Part shown: piece by piece, positions 60,541 to 64,000 of the stretch
Position numbering within the stretch: position 1 is the stretch's first letter
How the letters are laid out: each line of letters opens with the position of its first letter
Assembly (NCBI RefSeq): GCF_018446385.1
Contig: NC_055990.1
Coordinates: forward strand, 28,605,891 to 28,669,890
Reading direction: 5' to 3'
Source of the DNA: Zingiber officinale
Taxonomy: Eukaryota > Streptophyta > Magnoliopsida > Zingiberales > Zingiberaceae
DNA length: 64,000 nucleotides
Program-made: the position numbers and the translations under genes
The notes under the pieces: generated by a model
Told to the model about the DNA's origin: nothing
What the model saw: the letters and a program-made list of their open reading frames with translations, nothing else
The model's database searches: none

Positions 60541-62135
60541 AATGAATTAAATACACCTATATTGTTCTTAGTTCTAAGAAGACAGTCAACTTTAATGTCC
60601 AAGTCCTATTTCCAATCATTATAATTGGGACTACTAAGTCTTTTCTATAGTATAATAACTAGGGGATTGACAAACATTTTAAATCCTAAGAATCACAAAA
60701 ATATTTGGTCAAGATCAATTCTTTAAAATCCCCATAAATTTTGTATGTCACGATAGTGTGGACGTATACAAAATCAAAGAGGAGATTTTATCCATTAATT
60801 TTATTATCTCGTCAACTTTACTTTATGACGAATAAAATTAATAGTTGATCTGTCTTTGATCAAATATTTGGTCAAAACTTTTTGAATTTAAAATAACATT
60901 GATTCCTCAAACAATATTATTTAAATTCACCAACACCTCAAACACCGTGAATTTTGCATGCCACGATAGTGTGGACGTATATAAAATTTAAACATTTGTA
61001 AGAGGAGGGTTTTACCCATTAATTATCTTGTCAATAAATCTTTATGATAAAATAAAATTACCTCAAACACCGTTGAATTTTGTATGCCACGATAGTATAG
61101 ACGTATACAAAATCAAACATTTGTAAGAGGAGTTTTTAATTTTATTATCTTGTCAACCTATTTATTTGACAAATTAATAGTTGGTTTTCTTCGGTCACAC
61201 AAATAATAGCAGTGACTCCGATGGGGAGGATACTATTAGACGTGCCTAAGTGTATACCATTACTTGACACTGAGCCCATTAATAAGATTGTGCCCCTTCC
61301 GATGGGGAAGATCACACGCTCTTAATTAACTTCCTATAGTCATCCAAAATGGAAGTTTAATCTAGTGATCCGTAAACAAGCTCATCCGATATGGAGGAAG
61401 GCACTCAGAGCCAACGCGCAAGCTTGTTGCATCACTTATAAACCAGTAATGGAGACCGTGGAATTTATTTAAAAATAAATCTCTCTCCCACTTAGTTATT
61501 TAAAGTGAGGAATTTTGACTATGCTAGTCTACTTAACATGCATACTAACAAGCACACACAGTCTCAGCATAAAAAGTAATAAACAGAAAAACTAATTTTC
61601 AACTATTATGGCTTTTATCTATTGCTGTCCTCCGTGTGTCGCCAACCCTAGTTGCTGCCATCTTTGGCCACCTCCACCGGGTCTAGTTGTCGCATCCATT
61701 TTGCTCCTTGTTTCGCTGCACCTCTGGTCCTCAAAAGGTTCCACGCCTTGCAAGATTCGATCCGCGACATAAATAGAATTTTACATTTTCGATCCTATAT
61801 TCCTCGAAGGAATGTACATGTAAACTAGATCGAACATAAAATAAAATTTACATCCATCGATCCTATATTCCATAAAAGGAATGTACATGTAACTAGATCA
61901 AAAATAAAATCCTAATAAAACTAAATACAGCTCCTGCTGTATTTTATAATACAATCATGCACACATAAAAATGCTCTTGACATGTCCAAGGGTCCAATCA
62001 CACACATAATAACTATAAGCCATAATAGTTGGATCCTATATCCACAAAGTTAGCACATCCTACTATTAACCTGCCTAAATTATGTATGACATGTGCATAA
62101 TTAAACTAATACCAAATACACAGAGGCAAAACCCT
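60541..62135 (-). other. Gag-position region of Copia F, no gag recognised
   Basis: No capsid or zinc-knuckle motif is found. Three copies of a phrase TGCCACGATAGTGTGGACGTAT lie at about 60747, 60958 and 61083, each followed by ATACAAAATC-type text and a recurring TTATCTCGTCAACTTTA-like stretch. The sense leader near 61600-61760 is GC-richer. Gag is either lost or too decayed to see. Confidence 0.6.
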
Positions 62136-62136
62136 A

Positions 62137-62148
62137 GCTCTGATACCA
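62137..62148 (-). other. Primer binding site of Copia F
   Basis: The complement reads TGGTATCAGAGC, two bases inside the LTR that begins at 62151. Confidence 0.92.
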
Positions 62149-62150
62149 AT

Positions 62151-62440
62151 TGTTGGTTGCTACTCGGAAAACCTAATGGTTCCACTGTACAAAAATTTTG
62201 TACAAAGGTCTGAACCTTTTTCTAGCTACCATGTGTTCTTTTAAATTAAACTTGGATCGCCTGCGGAACTTAACACGTTTGATCCAAAGCTTAATCTATT
62301 TGTTCTTTTAGGTTTAGACTCGGATCTCCTGCGGAACTTAACACGTTCGATCCAAATCACCTAGGTTATTAATTTTATTAAATATTAATTTCCAAAATTG
62401 GCTTTCAGTACTGACGTGGCGAGGCACATGGCCTTCTTGG
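62151..62440 (-). repeat. Partial 5' LTR of Copia F
   Basis: About 290 bp closely matching 54910-55200. It is interrupted within CCTTCTTGG by the CACTA terminus; the rest of the LTR must lie beyond the window. Confidence 0.9.
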
Positions 62441-64000
62441 CACTACAAGAAAAAGCCTCATAGACATCGGTGGAACAACAATAGTTTTAAGCAAAAACCG
62501 ATGTCTTTGAGTATTTTACACCGATTTTTCCAAAAACCGGTGTCTATAAGCGCAGATTTTCGCTCATAGACATCGGTTTTTTAGCCGATGTCTATGAGCG
62601 CCTTTTTTTTTGTTAATAGACATCAGTTTTAATAGCGGTTTTTAAAACCCGATGTTAATGAACCAAAAAAAAATAATTTAATTTTTCCACCAGCCAAAAT
62701 TTATAACACTTCACAAAGTTCCCTCCAAACCAAAACTAATATCGCGCCCCTTCTCTCAGCCTAAACCTAAACCTAAACCTCCAACCATCTCTCTCAGCCT
62801 CATCTCCCTCTTCCCTTTCCTGGATCTCTTCCCCTTCCTGGATCGACGCCCCTTAGGATCAAAACCACCTGCTTCATCCTAAGCAAAATCGCAGTATAAA
62901 TCGTTCCATTCTGCCTCCTCGTCCGATCCTCTCTTCCTCCTCCTCCTCCTCCTCCTTCCTCTCTTCGCTCTTCCCGGCTAAGGTAGGGGCCGACAAGATC
63001 TGAACAGCTAGAGGACGCCCACAACCACCATGGCACGGTTGGTCGGCAACATGAGGGAATCCGAAGGAAGAGAGAACAACACCGAGATCTCTGATCTTGT
63101 GTAAAGGGGTCTCCTTCTTCTGAAGCAGAGAGATCGAGTGCAGTACAAGAATAACGAAGTATGTCTGCCTGTTAAAACCCTAAAATTGCAGGCATAAAGG
63201 CTCTCCGTGCTTCATTTTCTCCTTCTCGGCCTCTTCGCTCACTGGGTACACGGTCAAAACCTCTCGTTTCCTCTTTTCATTCTTCTTAATCGTCTGATTG
63301 CTAAAGGTTGAGGATGGGGTTTGGGGTTAACCTCTCTATAAGGCGCCGAAGCCTTTTCTTTTCCCCCGACTTTCTCCTTCTCGCGACTTCGGACTTCACG
63401 CGACCGAGACCGGCGATTTCTTCTTCTCTCGGTGGCGCCGGCGAAGAGCGGACCTTGGAGCGTTGAGAGGAAGAGAGGTTAGTTACAGCTGAACCTTCTT
63501 TCTCCCCGATCCCTTCCTCCCTTCTCTGATCTCGGTGAACAATGGTGACGGATCTCGATCGGTGAATTTCGCCGGCTGTCGGGAGGGAACCAAGGGCATC
63601 GGCGTTGGATCAGGCCAGCATCGATTGTTTGGAGGAGGTAACAACCATTGTTCCTTCCCGATCTCTGTTCCTGTTCGTTGGCAAGAACAAGTCGTTGCCC
63701 TAACTTCGATCTTGGAGGTAAGGGTTTGGTTTTGGTTGTGAATTCGAACCTTGATCCTTTCTAGTGTTGATTCAGGTGGTTCTTTCTGGGAAGCAGAGAC
63801 TGGTATTTTGGTCCCGGCCACCACAGCTCTGTTGGATCGATCTCTTCTTCGTATCAGTGATCGTCTCCGGTGATTGAAGGGTGCAGAGGTAATGAGGTCG
63901 ATCTGTTGTTGTTGTTAACAGGTTGTTTTGATGACTTCTTGTTATTCTTTCTTCTTGATCCGGCTAGTGAAGATGCACTATGTAATGTTCTGTTTGTAGG
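62441..64000. mobile_element. Terminus and part of a CACTA (En/Spm) DNA transposon
   Basis: The break in the Copia F LTR begins with CACTACAAGAAAAAG, the signature end of plant CACTA elements; TGG (62438-62440) is the likely 3-bp target duplication. The first 220 bp hold at least seven subterminal motifs, ATAGACATCGGTTTT in both orientations, the expected binding sites of the element's transposase. From 62700 the sequence becomes GC-rich: CCTAAA repeated at 62761-62781, CT-rich leader-like stretches, and short open frames without any domain (62800-63036, 63483-63824). This may be the element's own 5' leader or captured host sequence. The other end is outside the window. Confidence 0.85.

Larger units (their letters stand above)
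54910..62440 (-). mobile_element. Copia element F with 2.6-kb LTRs, interrupted on the right
   Basis: Minus-strand Copia. The left LTR (sense 3' LTR) is 54910-57496; the other LTR starts at 62151 with the same text and is cut at 62440 by the CACTA element. TTTAC (54905-54909) is the probable left target duplication; its partner is outside the window. Primer site and polypurine tract are present. Pol is decayed and gag is not recognisable. Confidence 0.88.

Noticed and set aside
62761..62781. CCTAAA repeats as interstitial telomere
   Set aside because: Only three to four units, and the unit lacks one C compared with the plant telomere CCCTAAA.
63483..63824. 113-residue minus-strand frame within the CACTA element
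   Set aside because: No recognisable domain and opposed by an open plus-strand frame; not enough to call a gene.

Overview
The window is plant nuclear DNA: intact 5-bp target-site duplications flank Copia LTR retrotransposons primed by initiator Met-tRNA, and there are Tat-type Ty3 remains, a CACTA terminus, a nuclear copy of plastid ycf2 and a G-type lectin receptor kinase. The GT61 fragment and overall style suggest a monocot, but the species cannot be fixed from sequence alone. Only one gene looks intact; almost everything else is nested or broken transposable elements.

Layout. 1-1125: degenerate and regular 66-bp minisatellite. 1715-4216 (minus): intact single-exon G-type lectin S-receptor-like kinase. 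4217-8710: intergenic, with a TA microsatellite, short inverted-repeat elements, a hairpin-rich array, a ycf2 fragment (about 7024-7365) and short tandem repeats. 8716-20991 (plus): Copia element A, TSD GATTA, 472-bp LTRs, split in its reverse transcriptase by element B (12008-19104, minus, TSD TTTCT), a large gag-only element. 21649-27473 (plus): element C, gag-only, TSD GAAAT. 27815-30860 (plus): truncated Copia D. 30883-31187 plus 37969-38217 (minus): a Copia integrase fragment split by element E (31188-37963, minus, TSD AGATC), which keeps gag and the end of RT/RNase H. 38582-40440: three fused relics, namely a kinase fragment related to the intact receptor kinase, a GT61 glycosyltransferase fragment and a Ty3 gag fragment. 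40641-45760: AT-rich non-coding DNA with a MITE and a 296-bp duplication. 45768-54904: Tat-lineage Ty3 remains (integrase, a 79-bp minisatellite, antisense accessory ORFs, a 263-bp array). 54910-62440: Copia F (minus), with 2.6-kb LTRs, cut at 62441 by a CACTA transposon that runs off the window.

How the parts relate. B, C and E are one clade: they share LTR ends and PBS/PPT type. B and C have no recognised pol, and E has lost most of it, so all three would have needed enzymes from another element to move. Each family carries its own palindrome array (GGATCGATCC in B, GGCGCC/CCATGG in C, CGGTCGACCG in E) at the same place, just upstream of the presumptive TATA box of the LTR. This modular promoter architecture is the most unusual pattern I found. 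The Tat block shows a second theme: tandem repeats and antisense coiled-coil ORFs between pol and the 3' LTR.
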